Assembly: GCA_910579595.1 (NCBI GenBank)
Contig: CAJTVM010000116.1
Coordinates: forward strand, 1 to 7,173
DNA: 7,173 nt
Direction of reading: 5' to 3'
Source of the DNA: an uncultured Oscillospiraceae bacterium
Lineage (GTDB): Bacteria > Bacillota > Clostridia > Oscillospirales > Oscillospiraceae
The notes under the pieces are model-generated. The model searched no databases. It saw nothing but the letters and a program-made list of their open reading frames with translations, and was not told the DNA's origin. Below are positions 6,236-7,173 of the stretch, piece after piece. Both the position numbers and the translations under genes were made by a program. The number at the start of each line of letters is the position of its first letter. The first letter of the stretch is position 1.

Positions 6236-6832
6236 TTAACCAGTATCCCGCAATTTTGCAGCTATATCCGTAAAACTGATGTCATAAACAGCATATACAG
6301 AAAATATTTCTTGACGCAAACTGTTCTCGCAGGTGGTAACCGCCGCCGCATTTCCTCCGCCAAAGGCGATCTGCCGCCCGCAGTGAAGCGTCTGGATACT
6401 ATGCGGCGCCGGATCTGGCCGCAAACTGGCGGACAGAAATTTATTTTGCTGGCAATCAGTCATGCCAGAACCATATAAGTGTGTATACAGCAAACGGATG
6501 GGGAACATTTTGGGCAGATCTTCGGCCCAGAGGTTTTCCATCCGTTTTATGCTCGGAAGCCAGGTTTTATTGTGCTTTTCGTTCAGCGCCAGCGGGGCCT
6601 TGGGTTCAGACACGTTGTAACAGGGCAGGGCCTGAGCCAGCCACTCAAAGATGTTGGCATACCGCAGCCGCCCGTTGGCGTCCACGTCGGTGAGGACGAA
6701 CCGGCAGCTTTTGGCGTTGAGCTGGGAGCGATTGTTTTTCTGCTGGCGCCTGTCGTTTTGTTTCTGAAATCTTTGTTTTTTTTCTGGGCATAACAAAGCC
6801 TCCATGATGATCGCTGAACAGCAGTATATCAT
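6236..6832 (-). CDS. Unrecognised accessory ORF, possibly frameshifted mobile-element remnant
   Basis: The family is not recognised. The frame runs up to 198 codons from an ATG at 6832, but that ATG sits inside a stem-loop with no ribosome site. The best signal is GGAGG (6803-6799) 7 nt before an ATG at 6791, which encodes MPRKK and then hits a run of eight A (6783-6776). In-frame reading gives only 42 codons. Loss of one A would join MPRKK to QRFQKQNDRRQQKNNRSQLNAKSCRFVLTDVDANGRLRYANIFEWLAQ, a coherent basic N-terminus followed by a globular-looking stretch with strongly GC-rich third positions. From roughly 6510 downwards, base composition becomes patchy and the sequence less protein-like, suggesting the original gene was cut and the frame continues by chance. 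No membrane segments, signal peptide or catalytic motifs are evident. It is probably debris of a mobile or accessory gene. Confidence 0.35.
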   Translation of the reverse strand: MIYCCSAIIMEALLCPEKKQRFQKQNDRRQQKNNRSQLNAKSCRFVLTDVDANGRLRYANIFEWLAQALPCYNVSEPKAPLALNEKHNKTWLPSIKRMENLWAEDLPKMFPIRLLYTHLYGSGMTDCQQNKFLSASLRPDPAPHSIQTLHCGRQIAFGGGNAAAVTTCENSLRQEIFSVYAVYDISFTDIAAKLRDTG

Positions 6833-6842
6833 GGAGGTTTTG
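6794..6842 (-). promoter_or_regulatory. Long stem-loop sequestering a ribosome binding site
   Basis: On the minus strand CAAAACCTCCATGAT (6842-6828) pairs with ATCATGGAGGCTTTG (6808-6794) over 15 positions, with one G-T wobble. The 19-nt loop contains a small nested GCTG/CAGC hairpin (6822-6813). The GGAGG in the 3' arm is the Shine-Dalgarno site for the ATG at 6791, so in RNA it would be fully paired with CCUCC. Such structures limit translation in attenuated genes and in some insertion-sequence transposase genes, where they block translation from outside transcripts. Confidence 0.6.
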
Positions 6843-6848
6843 AATTAG

Positions 6849-6894
6849 AAAAACTGCATTTCAGCCCTGCTGAAACAGGACTGAAATGCAGCTT
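6849..6894 (-). terminator. Intrinsic terminator downstream of the XRE remnant
   Basis: On the minus strand CTGCATTTCAG (6891-6881) pairs perfectly with CTGAAATGCAG (6864-6854). After one mismatch a further 4 bp continue the stem (6879-6876 with 6869-6866), closing on a 6-nt loop. Five T follow directly (6853-6849). The stop codon of the XRE fragment abuts the stem. This is a textbook rho-independent terminator for minus-strand transcripts entering from above 6895, and it should isolate the ORF at 6236-6832 from upstream read-through. Confidence 0.85.
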
Positions 6895-7006
6895 ACAACT
6901 TGGCGCGGAAGGATGGATTCACACCCTCTGCCAGCTTTTCCTGTGTGAGATTCAACTTCAGCCGTTTTTCTCGAATCCGTTTCCCTGATGCCTGGTTATC
7001 CTCCAA
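6893..7006 (-). pseudogene. Truncated XRE-family helix-turn-helix regulator
   Basis: A 37-codon frame beginning at TTG 7006 encodes LEDNQAS and then GKRIREKRLKLNLTQEKLAE, the classic first two helices of an XRE/Cro/C1-type DNA-binding domain. Similarity stops after GVN. The recognition helix, normally starting near VS..YIS, is replaced by PSFRAKL and a stop, so the protein cannot bind DNA in the usual way. No ribosome site precedes the TTG; GGAGG overlaps the codons just after it. An in-frame TAG lies 8 codons further upstream (7036-7038 on the plus strand). The dyad at 7013-7033 and the terminator at 6849-6894 fit a formerly self-standing, autoregulated repressor gene whose middle has been deleted. 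Such repressors commonly control integrative elements and phages. Confidence 0.65.
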
Positions 7007-7012
7007 CGCTGA

Positions 7013-7033
7013 TAGTATACACAAATGATACTA
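7013..7033. promoter_or_regulatory. Operator-like dyad upstream of the XRE remnant
   Basis: TAGTAT (7013-7018) and ATACTA (7028-7033) form perfect 6-bp arms around a 9-nt centre, 7 bp upstream of the TTG of the XRE fragment. The left arm overlaps a TATACT -10-like element on the minus strand (7019-7014), although no good -35 is visible 17 bp away. The size and spacing fit autoregulation by an XRE/C1-type dimer. An adjacent 8-bp palindrome, CTAATTAG (7031-7038), overlaps its right edge. Confidence 0.45.
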
Positions 7034-7039
7034 ATTAGC

Positions 7040-7173
7040 ACATGGGACAATGGCGGCGGGTTTCAGGACTGGGAGGGTATGCGGCTGTGCGCGCCGTTTT
7101 CCGGCCCTCTGGGCCGAAAAGCCGTCCACTCCGCTCCGGTCCATCCGCGCTGCTCACGACGGCTCCGCGCTAT
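7040..7173. other. GC-rich window end with a hairpin, no confident gene
   Basis: This stretch is much richer in G and C than the preceding DNA. It contains a hairpin with CGGCCC (7102-7107) and GGGCCG (7111-7116) around a 3-nt loop, extended past a C-A mismatch by GTTTT (7096-7100) against AAAAG/C (7118-7122). No T-run follows the stem on either strand, so it is not a typical terminator. A plus-strand ATG frame from 7042 stays open to the window edge, but it has no ribosome site and a composition expected of GC-rich shadow frames. The hairpin and the nearby repressor remnant would suit a transfer or control region of an integrative element, but that is speculative. Confidence 0.3.

Noticed and set aside
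7042..7173. Plus-strand frame open to the window end (MGQWRRVSGLGG...)
   Set aside because: No ribosome site or promoter precedes it, and the GC-rich region leaves frames open on both strands by chance.
1..7173. CRISPR array, tRNA or rRNA genes
   Set aside because: No regularly spaced direct repeats, no cloverleaf with a CCA-type acceptor end and no rRNA-like conserved stretches were seen on either strand by eye.

Overview
The window looks like a chromosomal segment of an anaerobic, probably gut-associated Clostridia member (Oscillospiraceae- or Lachnospiraceae-like). This rests on the intermediate GC content, the strong AGGAGG-type ribosome sites, the ATPase-less carbohydrate ABC operon typical of Firmicutes, and the style of the mobile-element debris. 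The taxonomic call is an inference. Every convincing gene reads on the minus strand, so transcription runs from high to low coordinates.

Region 1 (about 5950 down to 55) is a sugar-utilisation operon. A promoter at 5885-5913 (TTGATT, 17-bp spacer, TATAAT) precedes a lipoprotein solute-binding protein (5724-4378). A strong stem-loop (4308-4345) lies between this gene and two CUT1-type permeases (4288-3404 and 3401-2577). They are followed by an EamA/DMT-family membrane transporter (2573-1671) and a cytoplasmic glycoside hydrolase family 2 enzyme (1649-15). The genes are separated by 2-21 nt apart from the stem-loop gap. No ABC ATPase is present, so the importer presumably borrows a shared MsmX/MsmK-type ATPase encoded elsewhere. 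The likely logic is capture of a beta-linked oligosaccharide or glycoside, import, and hydrolysis inside the cell. The DMT transporter is an unusual passenger.

The GH2 gene does not end naturally. Its family-like sequence stops just after the conserved end of the catalytic domain. The last dozen codons run into a sequence starting GTAAGCGTC at position 55, which resembles the terminus of an IS66-family insertion sequence. The C-terminal domains are missing.

Region 2 (5740-6235) is AT-rich and contains no convincing gene. Its main feature is an imperfect inverted repeat flanking the operon promoter. Three blocks (6, 10 and 7 bp) recur in the same order and opposite orientation at 5780-5811 and 5917-5946, with different gaps between them. 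This is a candidate invertible (phase-variable) promoter or a paired operator, and is the most interesting signal in the window. A 13-bp palindrome overlaps the -35 box.

Region 3 (6236-7173) looks like eroded mobile-element or accessory DNA. It holds an unrecognised ORF whose ribosome site is buried in a long stem-loop and whose best start is separated from the main frame by an A8 run. It also holds an intrinsic terminator (6849-6894), a 37-codon remnant of an XRE-family repressor with an operator-like dyad just upstream, and a GC-rich stretch with a hairpin running off the window end.
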